Assembly: GCA_021779795.1 (NCBI GenBank)
Contig: JAJXZZ010000022.1
Coordinates: 1-14,365 of the forward strand
Direction: 5' to 3'
DNA from: Acidobacteriota bacterium
Lineage (GTDB): Bacteria > Acidobacteriota > Vicinamibacteria > Vicinamibacterales > Fen-181
Length of the DNA stretch: 14,365 nucleotides
Positions 5,479-12,332 of the stretch are shown here, in pieces. Both the position numbers and the translations under genes were made by a program. Within the stretch, counting starts at the first letter, position 1. Each line of letters begins with the position of its first letter. The notes below the pieces were generated by a model. That model did not search any database, was not told the origin of the DNA, and saw only the letters and a list, made by a program, of their open reading frames with translations.

Positions 5479-8400
5479 CTAGTCCCTGTCCCTGTTCCCT
5501 CCCTCCACCATCTTCTCCGCCATCCCGTAGATCTCCGCCTGCTGGCGCAGGTACGACGCATCGCGAAGCCCGTTCCGCCGGGCCGCATCGGCGTGCAGCC
5601 GGTCGGCGAACATCGACAGCCGCGCCAGCGCGCCGAGCCGGCGGCTGTCGCGGTCGGGCCCCGAGGTGTCGAGCTGCGCCACGAGCGCCCAGATCTTCAT
5701 CCCCTCCGCCGACGCGGCGGAGCGGTACGTGCGCGTGAAGGTCAGCTGGTCGGCGGTCACGCCGTTGTAGGCGGGCTGGAACATGTCGCGCAGGTCGGTG
5801 GCGAAGAGGTCGCCGATGTTGTTGGGCGGCAGGCCGAGCAGCAGCTCCTCGGTCTTCACGATCGACGCCGTGCTGTAGTGGCGCAGCGCCAGGCCCGGCC
5901 TGGCGTACGGGCTGACCACGACGAGCGGCGTCCGGTGCGGGTGGATGTGGTCGAGCGTCGCCTGCGCATCGTCCCAGGTGACGAAAATCGCGCTGCCCTC
6001 GCCCGTCTTCGGGTCGTAGTAGACCGGGCTGCGCATGATGTGCTCGACCACCATGCCGAGGGCGACGTCGCCGTCGGCCACCTGCATCGCCGGCGTCCGG
6101 TCGGTGATGTTCTTCGCGACGATCTGCCCCGTGTGGTCGTTCGGCTGGTAGATGTAGAAGAACTGCGGCAGCGTGCCCGCGGCCAGCATCCGGTCGAAGT
6201 CGCGGCAGAACTCCTCGGCGCGCCGCTGGTCCGAGATGTTGAAGTTGTAGCCCGGGTAGTTCGGGTCGAGCCGGGCTTCACCGTTGGCGTTCCGGCCGCC
6301 GAGGATGGCAAGGGCCGGGTTCTCCATGAAGAACGACTGGCCGAGGCCTCGCACCGGCGAGTCCACGTCGCCGCGGTTCCTGAGCGGCGACGTCAGCGGG
6401 AGCACCGGGAGGCCGGCCTGGCCGCTCGTCGGGTCGTTGAGCGTGGTCGGCGAACTGGAGCCGGTGTCGGTGCCGATGACGCGGAACATGTCGCCGTAGT
6501 CCTTGAACGACACGCCGTGGCGGGCGGCGTTGTTGAAGATGTAGCCCGACTCGGGGTAGTCCTCGGCGTCCATGTTCTTGTTGACCAGCAGGCCGCGCCC
6601 GGTCTTGTCGTTCAGCGTCTTCTCCGAGTAGTCGCTCGCCATGCCCGAGGCCGAGAACTGGTGCCCCGCGTCGCTCTCCTCGGCGTCGCTGTAGTAGTTG
6701 GCGGCGACGGCGAACCGCGCCGCCAGCGCCTGCAGGTTCTTCGACACGGGCGTGTATTGCGGGTCGGTGAACGAGGCGCCGGTGCTGTCCCGGTAGGTCA
6801 GGCTGGCGAACCGCCCGAACGACGACATGTTCCCCAGCATCGAGTCGAAGGTCTTGTTCTCGTGCAGGATGAAGAAGACGTGCGTGATCTTGCGCGCGGC
6901 CGCCCCGCCCTCCGGCACGACGCGCGTGTCCACGGCCGGCGCCACGCGGAAGTTCGCGCCGGGGACGGCGCGGCTGTCGGGGCGCGTCGAGGCGAGGTCG
7001 ATCTTCTGGACGCTGCCGAAGATGTAGTTGCTGTCCACCTTGACCAGGCTCCCCGCCGTGCCCATCACCTTCGACGGCGGGGCGCTCCCGCCGGACGGGG
7101 AGAGGTCCTCGGCGATCCCCTTGGCGTTGGCGACGTACAGGAACCGGCCGTCGCGGCTCAAGTCCACGGCGGTCGGGTACCAGCCGGTGGGGATGCGGCC
7201 GAGGAGCCGCGGGGCCTCGGGCCGCGTCGTGTCGAGCACGGCCACCGAGTTGAGGCCGGCCTCGGCGACGTACACCCGCCGGCCGTCGGCCGACGCCACG
7301 ATGGCGTTGGGCGCCGCGCCGTGCACGGCCGGATCGACGCCGGCCACCTTCACGGGCGACAGGTCCACGTCGCGGAGCTTCTCGACGGAGGCCTCCCCCG
7401 CCTTCGCGCCCGCCGCCGGGCCGACGCGGAGGATCCCGATGGCGTCGCTGTTCGACTTGGCGACGTAGAGGTAGCGCGGCTTCCCTCGGCCGACCAGCGC
7501 CGCCGCGCTCGGGTGCGTGTCGCCGACCTGGTTCAGCTCGTCGAGCGGCGCCCCGACGTAGATGGCGCGCTCGAAGGTCGCCCGGGCCCCGTCGCCGCCG
7601 GGCAGGTCCACGATCGACACCGACGAGGTCTTCGGCGCCGGGCCCTCCGTGTCGGTCTTCGGCACGAAGAAGCCGGCCGGACGATTGCCCGCGACGGGCG
7701 CGATCGACTCGAGCGTGCCGCCCGCCCCGTAGGTGGGGTTGGCGAACTTGTACTCGGTGACGCCCCAGTTGGAGACGAACGCCTGCAGGCCGTCGGCGCT
7801 CAGGGTGACGCCGTACGGGAAGTAGCCCACGGGCACGCGCCGGACCACCGCGAGCGACGAGGTGTCGATCACCGCCAGGCTGTTGTCGCCGTTGCACGCG
7901 ACGTACAGGAACCGCCCGTCCTTGCCGAGCGCGAGGCCGGCCGGGAACGTCGTCGCGGCGCCGGCCGCGCGGTTGAAGCCGGTCGGCACCGGCGGCTTGT
8001 TCCCCGCCGCGTCGGCCGCGTTCAGCGCGGCCCCGGGCCGGTAGTGCGACACGAACCCCCGGTCGGCCGGCGTGATCGGCTCGATGGCGACGCGGCCCGC
8101 CGCACGGATCCAGCCCGTCGCCGACAGCGTGAACCGCTTGACGTCGTTGTCGCCGCCGCCCGAGGCCCAGACGGTGTACGGCCCGCGGCCGGTCACCTCG
8201 AGGCCGATGAAGAACCGGCCCACCTGGTGGATGCGCGACACCACCGTCATCGTCGCCGTGTCGATGACCGACAGCGAGTAGCCGACGGTATTCCCGGGGT
8301 CGTGCTGCGCCGGGAACGACGCCGGATAGTCGTTGTCGTTGGTCGTCACGAGGAACTTCCCGTCCGGCGTCAGCCGCACGCCGAGCGGGTTCATCCCGAC

Positions 8401-8667
8401 CTGCACGCTCCGGCCGGCCGGCACGACGATCCGCCCGTTCGGCAGCACGCCGTGGTAGTAGTCGCCGCCGAACTGCCTCGGCCCGGCGAACCGCTCGGCG
8501 CCGCCGCGATCGGCCGCCGCCGACCCGTACACGGGCGAGACGACGCGGCCCCAGGTGTCGCGGGTGATCGGGGCCTGCCCGGCAGGCGGGGCACCCGTCC
8601 CGGCAATCGCGAAGGCCAGCAGCGACAGGCCGGCGAAGAGCAGGGTCGAGGTGGTGTGTCGCGTCAT
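5479..8667 (-). CDS. Secreted bifunctional YncE-type beta-propeller / alkaline phosphatase-superfamily phosphoesterase
   Basis: The protein is 1062 residues from ATG 8667. The frame opens further upstream (to 8754), but that would run through the divergent riboswitch region and lacks a signal peptide, whereas MTRHTTSTLLFAGLSLLAFAIAGTGA is a good one. Residues about 60-580 are propeller repeats of the YVTN/YncE type (SVIDTATMTVVSRI, RFLYVACNGDNSLAVIDTSSLAVVRRV, RRVYVAEAGLNSVAVLD, RFLYVANAKG). Residues about 592-985 are a phosphoesterase domain of the phospholipase C/acid phosphatase family: VFFILHENKTFD with the metal/nucleophile motif ENKTFD at 603-608, DAGHQFSASG, and TWDDAQATLDHIHPHRTPLVVVSPYARPG with Asp899/Asp900. 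This domain order is known in Acidobacteriota and other soil bacteria. Activity is likely phosphate ester hydrolysis outside the cytoplasm; the substrate is unknown. The stop is 2 bases from the convergent aminotransferase gene. Confidence 0.9.
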   Translation of the reverse strand: MTRHTTSTLLFAGLSLLAFAIAGTGAPPAGQAPITRDTWGRVVSPVYGSAAADRGGAERFAGPRQFGGDYYHGVLPNGRIVVPAGRSVQVGMNPLGVRLTPDGKFLVTTNDNDYPASFPAQHDPGNTVGYSLSVIDTATMTVVSRIHQVGRFFIGLEVTGRGPYTVWASGGGDNDVKRFTLSATGWIRAAGRVAIEPITPADRGFVSHYRPGAALNAADAAGNKPPVPTGFNRAAGAATTFPAGLALGKDGRFLYVACNGDNSLAVIDTSSLAVVRRVPVGYFPYGVTLSADGLQAFVSNWGVTEYKFANPTYGAGGTLESIAPVAGNRPAGFFVPKTDTEGPAPKTSSVSIVDLPGGDGARATFERAIYVGAPLDELNQVGDTHPSAAALVGRGKPRYLYVAKSNSDAIGILRVGPAAGAKAGEASVEKLRDVDLSPVKVAGVDPAVHGAAPNAIVASADGRRVYVAEAGLNSVAVLDTTRPEAPRLLGRIPTGWYPTAVDLSRDGRFLYVANAKGIAEDLSPSGGSAPPSKVMGTAGSLVKVDSNYIFGSVQKIDLASTRPDSRAVPGANFRVAPAVDTRVVPEGGAAARKITHVFFILHENKTFDSMLGNMSSFGRFASLTYRDSTGASFTDPQYTPVSKNLQALAARFAVAANYYSDAEESDAGHQFSASGMASDYSEKTLNDKTGRGLLVNKNMDAEDYPESGYIFNNAARHGVSFKDYGDMFRVIGTDTGSSSPTTLNDPTSGQAGLPVLPLTSPLRNRGDVDSPVRGLGQSFFMENPALAILGGRNANGEARLDPNYPGYNFNISDQRRAEEFCRDFDRMLAAGTLPQFFYIYQPNDHTGQIVAKNITDRTPAMQVADGDVALGMVVEHIMRSPVYYDPKTGEGSAIFVTWDDAQATLDHIHPHRTPLVVVSPYARPGLALRHYSTASIVKTEELLLGLPPNNIGDLFATDLRDMFQPAYNGVTADQLTFTRTYRSAASAEGMKIWALVAQLDTSGPDRDSRRLGALARLSMFADRLHADAARRNGLRDASYLRQQAEIYGMAEKMVEGGNRDRD
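5481..5501. repeat. Three heptamer units of the KTCCCTN type at the 3' end of the phosphoesterase gene
   Basis: Three 7-base units (AGTCCCT, GTCCCTG, TTCCCTC) lie at the extreme 3' end of the minus-strand phosphoesterase gene, where they encode its terminal Asn-Arg-Asp-Arg-Asp. Two of the units match those at 3169-3196. This is a short array and could be coincidence on its own; the recurrence at two gene ends is what makes it notable. Confidence 0.55.
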
Positions 8668-8712
8668 GCCCTGATTGTCGCCCGATCCCGGCCGCCGCCG
8701 CCAGCCGGGCCA

Positions 8713-8721
8713 TGCTATTCT
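8713..8721 (+). promoter_or_regulatory. Probable extended -10 promoter of the fluoride operon
   Basis: TGCTATTCT contains a -10 hexamer TATTCT (8716-8721) with an upstream TG at the extended -10 position. No good -35 is seen at 17 bases, which an extended -10 can tolerate. Transcription would begin near 8728, just before the first conserved base of the riboswitch aptamer at 8734, as expected for a riboswitch leader. Confidence 0.5.
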
Positions 8722-8731
8722 TGGATATCGA

Positions 8732-8792
8732 GAGGCGTTGGAGTTCGCCTTCAACCGCCCGGGCCCGCCGGCCCGGGAAGATGACTCCTACG
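8732..8792 (+). promoter_or_regulatory. Fluoride riboswitch (crcB motif) aptamer
   Basis: The sequence matches the fluoride riboswitch layout closely. GGCG (8734-8737) can pair with CGCC (8746-8749) as the pseudoknot. GGAGT (8740-8744) pairs with ACTCC (8784-8788) as P1. A 7-base P2 hairpin forms between CCCGGGC (8758-8764) and GCCCGGG (8771-8777). The conserved 3' tail GATGACTCCTACG is complete (8780-8792), and the conserved TTCGCC and ACCGCC segments are present. It lies upstream of crcB on the same strand, the canonical regulated gene. This family senses fluoride through bound magnesium ions and turns on fluoride-export genes. Confidence 0.93.
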
Positions 8793-8803
8793 AGCGCGCG
8801 CTC

Positions 8804-8907
8804 GCGGGAGTTCCCGCCCGACCGGGTCTCCCGCCGCGTGCATGCTGGTTCGGAATCGTCGCCGCGGGGGTGTGCCCGGCGGCCGACCGCTTGCCGTCAC
8901 CGGGAGA
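8804..8907 (+). promoter_or_regulatory. Candidate expression platform of the fluoride riboswitch (ribosome-binding-site switch)
   Basis: TCTCCCG (8827-8833) is the perfect complement of CGGGAGA (8901-8907), which holds the crcB ribosome-binding site. GCGGGAG (8804-8810) is the perfect complement of CTCCCGC (8828-8834), so it competes for the same bases. GGAGT is present twice (8740-8744 in P1 and 8807-8811 here), so ACTCC of P1 also has two partners. No U-run follows the hairpins, which argues against a simple intrinsic terminator. The complementarities are read directly; the switching is inferred. Confidence 0.5.
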
Positions 8908-8911
8908 TGCC

Positions 8912-9289
8912 GTGACCCGTTATGCCATGATTGCCGTCGGCGGCGCGCTCGGCGCGCTGGCCAGGTACGCGCTGGGCGGCCTGGTCCAGGAGTTCGCCGG
9001 CGCCCGCTTTCCGTACGGCACGCTCGTCGTCAACGTCAGCGGCTGCCTGGTGATGGGCGTCGTGATGACGCTGCTCACCGAGCGGGGCGTCGTCCACCCC
9101 AGCTGGCGGTTCCTGGTGCCGATCGGCTTCATCGGCGCCTACACGACCTTCTCGACGTTCGAGTACGAGACGTTCCGCGCCCTCGAGCAGGGCGGCTGGC
9201 TGATCGCGCTCGCCAACGTGATGGTGAGCGTCGGCGCCGGCTTCGCGGCCGTCGCCGCCGGCGTCCTCGGCACGAGAGCGCTGCTCTAG
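8912..9289 (+). CDS. crcB: Fluoride ion channel/exporter CrcB (Fluc)
   Basis: This 125-residue small membrane protein has the Fluc signatures: GGALGALARY at 10-19, GTLVVNVSGC at 36-45 with the channel Asn41, and GFIGAYTTFSTFEYE at 72-86 with the fluoride-coordinating phenylalanines Phe80 and Phe83. Four hydrophobic segments are visible (about 3-24, 35-56, 66-92, 97-123). Dual-topology dimers of this family let fluoride leave the cytoplasm. The start is GTG 8912, preceded by GGGAG with a 5-base gap; ATG 8927 is possible but would cut into the first membrane segment. It is the first gene after the fluoride riboswitch, and its stop touches the ribosome-binding site of the DUF190 gene, so an operon is likely. 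Confidence 0.95.
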   Translation: MTRYAMIAVGGALGALARYALGGLVQEFAGARFPYGTLVVNVSGCLVMGVVMTLLTERGVVHPSWRFLVPIGFIGAYTTFSTFEYETFRALEQGGWLIALANVMVSVGAGFAAVAAGVLGTRALL

Positions 9290-9300
9290 AGGGGCAACCG

Positions 9301-10005
9301 ATGCTGAAACAAGGCCCGGCGAGGCGAGTGACCGTGTGCGTCGGAGAGGACCTGCAGCACCGCGGCGAGCCGCTCTACCTCGCCGTGCTCAACTTCCTCT
9401 TCTACCGCGGCGTCTCTGGCGCGACGGTCACGAAGGGGATCGCGGGGTTCGGCGCGGATCACAAGCTCAGGACGAACCGGATCCTGCGCCTGGCCGAAAA
9501 CCTGCCGGTCCGCATCGAGTTCGTGGAGGAGGCCGGCAAGGTCGAGGCGCTGCTGCCGAAGCTGTGCGAGCTGGTGGGGCCCGGCGTCATCGACATCCAG
9601 GAGACGACCGTCGTCAAGCCGCCGATGGGCGAGGCGGCGCCCGAGCCGCCGCGGGCGGCCATCGAAGGGCGCGCCAAGCTGATGCGCATCTATATCGGCG
9701 AGGACGACCGGTGGCACGGCAAGCCGCTCTACGAGGCCATCACCGAGAGCCTGCGCGCCAACGACCTCGCCGGCGCCACGGTCTACCGCGGCATCCACGG
9801 CTACGGCGCGCACCGGCGCTACCACAAGGAGAAGCCGCTCGCCATGTCGCGCGACCTCCCCATCATGCTCGCCGTCGTGGACGAGGAGCGGAAGATCCGG
9901 GACTACCTCCCCGTGCTCGAGGACCTGGTCCAGGAAGGGCTGGTGGTGCTGTCGGATGTGGACGTGATCCGCTACACGCACCGGGTGCACACGGAGGGCG
10001 CATGA
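9301..10005 (+). CDS. Tandem two-domain DUF190 protein
   Basis: The 234-residue protein contains two consecutive DUF190 domains, which have a PII/GlnB-like ferredoxin fold. Domain A covers about 8-107 (VTVCVGEDLQHRGEPLYLAVLNFLFYRGVSGATVTKGIAGFG, ENLPVRIEFVEEAGKVEALLP). Domain B covers about 123-228 (AKLMRIYIGEDDRWHGKPLYEAI, LAGATVYRGIHGYG, SRDLPIMLAVVDEERKIRDYLP). A Pro-rich linker (106-122) joins them. DUF190 genes are often found beside crcB and are taken to act in fluoride response, but the biochemical role is not established. Usual members have a single domain of about 100-110 residues, so this is a fusion. ATG 9301 follows AGGGG, which overlaps the crcB stop. The last bases overlap the next start (ATGA). 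Confidence 0.9.
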   Translation: MLKQGPARRVTVCVGEDLQHRGEPLYLAVLNFLFYRGVSGATVTKGIAGFGADHKLRTNRILRLAENLPVRIEFVEEAGKVEALLPKLCELVGPGVIDIQETTVVKPPMGEAAPEPPRAAIEGRAKLMRIYIGEDDRWHGKPLYEAITESLRANDLAGATVYRGIHGYGAHRRYHKEKPLAMSRDLPIMLAVVDEERKIRDYLPVLEDLVQEGLVVLSDVDVIRYTHRVHTEGA

Positions 10006-10385
10006 AGCTGGTGGGCCGCGCGAAGCTCGTCCGCATCCACTTCGGCGAGAACGACCGGTGGAACGGCCGGCCGCTCTACGAGGCGATCGTCGAGGAGGCC
10101 CGGCGCCAGGACCTGGCCGGCGCCACCGTGTACCGCGGCATCGAGGGCTACGGCGCCAGCACCCGCATCCACCGCAAGCACTTCCTCACCTCGTCGGACC
10201 TGCCGATCATGGTGTCGATCGTGGACGAGGAGGAGAAGATCCGGCGCTTCCTGCCGCACCTCGAGGCGATGGTGAAGGAGGGGCTGGTGGCCGTCTCCGA
10301 CGTCGAGGTGATCCGCTACGTCCACCGCGCAGGGGGCGCGCCGGACGGGGAACCCGGCGCGGGCGGGGGCGGGCAGAAAGCCTGA
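10002..10385 (+). CDS. Single-domain DUF190 protein
   Basis: The 127-residue protein overlaps the preceding gene by an ATGA, a hallmark of translational coupling. Residues about 5-107 form one DUF190 domain. It is very similar to domain B of the upstream protein: both share GRAKL, LAGATVYRGI, GYGA, SDLPIM, VDEE, KIR, EGLV and SDV with near-identical spacing, so it looks like a duplicate of that domain. The C-terminal tail (about 108-127) is Gly-rich and probably disordered. By association with crcB and the riboswitch it is expected to be made under fluoride stress. Function is unknown. Confidence 0.9.
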   Translation: MKLVGRAKLVRIHFGENDRWNGRPLYEAIVEEARRQDLAGATVYRGIEGYGASTRIHRKHFLTSSDLPIMVSIVDEEEKIRRFLPHLEAMVKEGLVAVSDVEVIRYVHRAGGAPDGEPGAGGGGQKA

Positions 10386-10424
10386 GCGGTCCGCCGGGCC
10401 CGGCGCCCGGTCGAGGTGAAGGCC

Positions 10425-12233
10425 GTGAACGAAGCCGCCGAACAGCGAGTCGTGGGGCCGGTCGCCGCCGAAGGCCACGCGCGCCTGCGCGTCCTCGGCG
10501 ACGTGGCCGCCGAGCTGGGGTCGGGCCTGGTCGCGCGCGACGCGGCCGAACTGGCCGGCCGCATCGCCGAGGGGCGGTTCTTCGTCGCCTGCGTCGGCCA
10601 GTTCAAGCGGGGCAAGTCCACGCTGCTCAACGCGCTGGTCGGCCGCGCCGTGCTGCCGACCGGCGTCGTCCCGGTCACGGCGGTCGTCACGATCCTCCGG
10701 CACGGCCCGGGCGTCGAGGCGCACGTCACGCTGCTCGACGGCGGGCGCCTCACGGTGGACCCCGCCACGCTGGCCGAGTACGTCTCGGAGGCGGGCAACC
10801 CGGGCAACCGCAAGGGGGTGGCCGCCGTCGAGGTGCGCCTCCCCTCGCCCCTGCTCGAGCGCGGGCTCTGCCTGGTGGACACGCCCGGGATCGGGTCGGT
10901 GTTCGCCTCCAACTCCGAAACCACCCGCGCCTTCGTGCCCCAGGTGGACGCGGCGCTCGTCGTGGTCGGCGCCGACCCGCCGATTTCGGGGGACGAGCTC
11001 GACCTGCTGCAGCAGGTGGCCTCCGGCGTCGAGCACGTCATCGTCGTCCTGAACAAGTCGGACCGCGTCAGCGACGCCGAGAGCCGCGAGGCGGCGGAGT
11101 TCGCCCTCCGCGTGATCGAGCGGCGGATCGGCCGGGACGCCGGCCCGATCTACCGGGTCAGCGCGGTCGAGCGCGCGGCGGGCGCGCCGACGCGCGACTG
11201 GGACGCCCTCGAAGCGCGCCTGGCAGACCTGGCGACGCGGTCGGCGGCCGTCGTCGCGGCGGCCGCCGAGCGGGGCGTGGCGCGGGTGGCCCGGGACCTG
11301 CGGCGCGAGATCGACGAGCGGCGGAACGCGCTCGCGCGCCCGATCGAGGCGACCGAGCGGCGGCTCGAGTCGCTGCGCCGGGCGATCGCCGACGCCGACA
11401 TCGCGCTGCGCGAGCTGGCGGCGCGGATGCGCGTCGAGCACGTGGCGCTGGCGGAGCGCTTCGACGCGCTGCGCGCCGGCTTCCTCGCCGGGGAGGGCCC
11501 CGCCGCCCGCCGGGACCTCGAGCGCGTGGCGCGCGAGGCGGCGTGCCCGCGCGGACCCGCCTGCCGCACGGCGGTCATCGATCTCGCGCACGACCTCGCG
11601 CGGGAGCGCGTCACCCGGTGGATCGGCGAGATCGAGCCGCAGGCCGAGGCGCTCTACCGGGAGGCCGTCGCCCGATTCGTCGCGCTCGCCAACGAGTTCG
11701 CCACCCGCCTCGCCCCCGGCGGCCCCTCCGACGACGCCCCCGACGCCCTGGCGCGCGACGAGTTCGTCGTCGAGCGCGGGTTCCGCGAGGAGGCGCGGTT
11801 CTTCTTCACGAGCCTGCTGACGGTGGCCGAGCCCGGGTTCTGGGCGTGGGCGCTCGACCGGGTCAGGCCCCGCGAGGCGGTGCTGCGGTCGTCGGTCCGG
11901 CAGGCCGCGGGCTATCTCGATCGCCTGATGGCCACCAACAGCGCCCGGATGGCCAACGACCTGGCGGCCCGCGTCGAGGAGAGCCAGCGGCGGCTCGCGT
12001 CGGAGATCCGCGGGCGGCTGTCGCGCCTGGTGGGGAGCGCCGAGCGCGCGGCCGAACGGGCCCGGGCCAGCCAGGCGTCCGGCGCCGAGGCGGTGCAGGC
12101 GGAGATGGCGCGGCTCGACGGGCTGCTGGCGCTGGTGGACGGCGAGGCCGGCCGGATTTGCTTTCACTCTGAAACATCTACTTTCACATCGCAATTACGC
12201 CAGGCCTTCGCCCGCCGAGGCCTTCGCCCGTAA
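10425..12233 (+). CDS. Bacterial dynamin-like GTPase
   Basis: The start is best placed at GTG 10425, preceded by GAGGTGA with good spacing; an in-frame GTG at 10416 would lie within that ribosome-binding site. The product is about 602 residues. The GTPase domain follows a short helical N-terminus. It has the P-loop GQFKRGKST at 58-66, a switch-I Thr in PTGVVPVTAVVT (78-89), DTPGIGS at 152-158 and NKSD at 210-213. The rest (about 270-570) is long charged helix typical of the dynamin stalk, interrupted by a hydrophobic patch FFFTSLLTVAEPGFWAWAL at 459-477, a candidate membrane paddle. Bacterial dynamin-like proteins remodel or protect membranes. The gene is 39 bases after the DUF190 gene on the same strand, so it may belong to the fluoride operon. 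The last 25 residues have atypical codon use and contain regulatory sites for the next gene. Confidence 0.85.
   Translation: MNEAAEQRVVGPVAAEGHARLRVLGDVAAELGSGLVARDAAELAGRIAEGRFFVACVGQFKRGKSTLLNALVGRAVLPTGVVPVTAVVTILRHGPGVEAHVTLLDGGRLTVDPATLAEYVSEAGNPGNRKGVAAVEVRLPSPLLERGLCLVDTPGIGSVFASNSETTRAFVPQVDAALVVVGADPPISGDELDLLQQVASGVEHVIVVLNKSDRVSDAESREAAEFALRVIERRIGRDAGPIYRVSAVERAAGAPTRDWDALEARLADLATRSAAVVAAAAERGVARVARDLRREIDERRNALARPIEATERRLESLRRAIADADIALRELAARMRVEHVALAERFDALRAGFLAGEGPAARRDLERVAREAACPRGPACRTAVIDLAHDLARERVTRWIGEIEPQAEALYREAVARFVALANEFATRLAPGGPSDDAPDALARDEFVVERGFREEARFFFTSLLTVAEPGFWAWALDRVRPREAVLRSSVRQAAGYLDRLMATNSARMANDLAARVEESQRRLASEIRGRLSRLVGSAERAAERARASQASGAEAVQAEMARLDGLLALVDGEAGRICFHSETSTFTSQLRQAFARRGLRP
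12162..12186 (+). promoter_or_regulatory. Candidate enhancer (upstream activator) sites for the sigma-54 promoter
   Basis: TTTCACTCTGAAA (12162-12174) is a TTTCA-N3-TGAAA palindrome, and a further TTTCA half-site follows at 12182-12186, which makes a second inverted pair with the central TGAAA. The sites lie inside the 3' end of the dynamin-like gene, in an AT-rich island, about 120-145 bases before the likely start of transcription at about 12305. That is a normal enhancer position for sigma-54 activators. The same palindrome recurs at 12764-12780 before the activator gene. Confidence 0.65.
12202..12230. repeat. 13-base direct repeat in the 3' end of the dynamin-like gene
   Basis: AGGCCTTCGCCCG occurs at 12202-12214 and again at 12218-12230, a 16-base period. 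It encodes part of the C-terminal tail (QAFARRGLRP) just before the stop codon at 12231-12233. It sits between the enhancer sites and the -24/-12 promoter. Confidence 0.7.
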
Positions 12234-12279
12234 CTGGCGGGCGCACGGGACTTGCGGGCCGCGCCGCGCGCGGCGGGCC

Positions 12280-12294
12280 TGGCCCGAACCTTGC
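12280..12294 (+). promoter_or_regulatory. Sigma-54 (-24/-12) promoter for the HPF-like gene
   Basis: TGGCCCGAACCTTGC matches the sigma-54 consensus TGGCACGNNNNTTGC with one mismatch. GG at 12281-12282 and GC at 12293-12294 have the required 10-base gap. Transcription should start near 12305. The ribosome-binding site AAGGGAGG (12319-12326) and ATG 12333 follow at suitable distances. The palindromic activator sites at 12162-12186 support the assignment. Confidence 0.8.
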
Positions 12295-12332
12295 CCTTCC
12301 CTCCCAGGAACGGACCGCAAGGGAGGCTCATC

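Noticed and set aside
4303..8784. Open frame of nearly 1500 codons on the plus strand across the aminotransferase and opposite the phosphoesterase gene
   Set aside because: The translation is Arg/Gly/Pro-rich with no domain. It is a GC-bias shadow of two well-supported genes with clear active-site motifs.
8792..8820. Intrinsic terminator as riboswitch output
   Set aside because: The GAGCGCGCGCTC palindrome and the GCGGG/CCCGC hairpin are GC-rich, but no T-run follows, so a ribosome-binding-site switch fits better.
8675..8911. Longer crcB reading frame starting at 8675
   Set aside because: It would translate the fluoride riboswitch and lacks a ribosome-binding site. GTG 8912 has both the right spacing and a family-like N-terminus.
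10393..10404. GCCGGGCCCGGC palindrome between the DUF190 and dynamin-like genes as a terminator
   Set aside because: It has no loop of its own or following T-run, and such palindromes are common in DNA of this composition.
9972..12194. Long minus-strand frame opposite the dynamin-like gene
   Set aside because: No motif or ribosome-binding site, composition typical of an antisense shadow, and it overlaps a GTPase with all G motifs.
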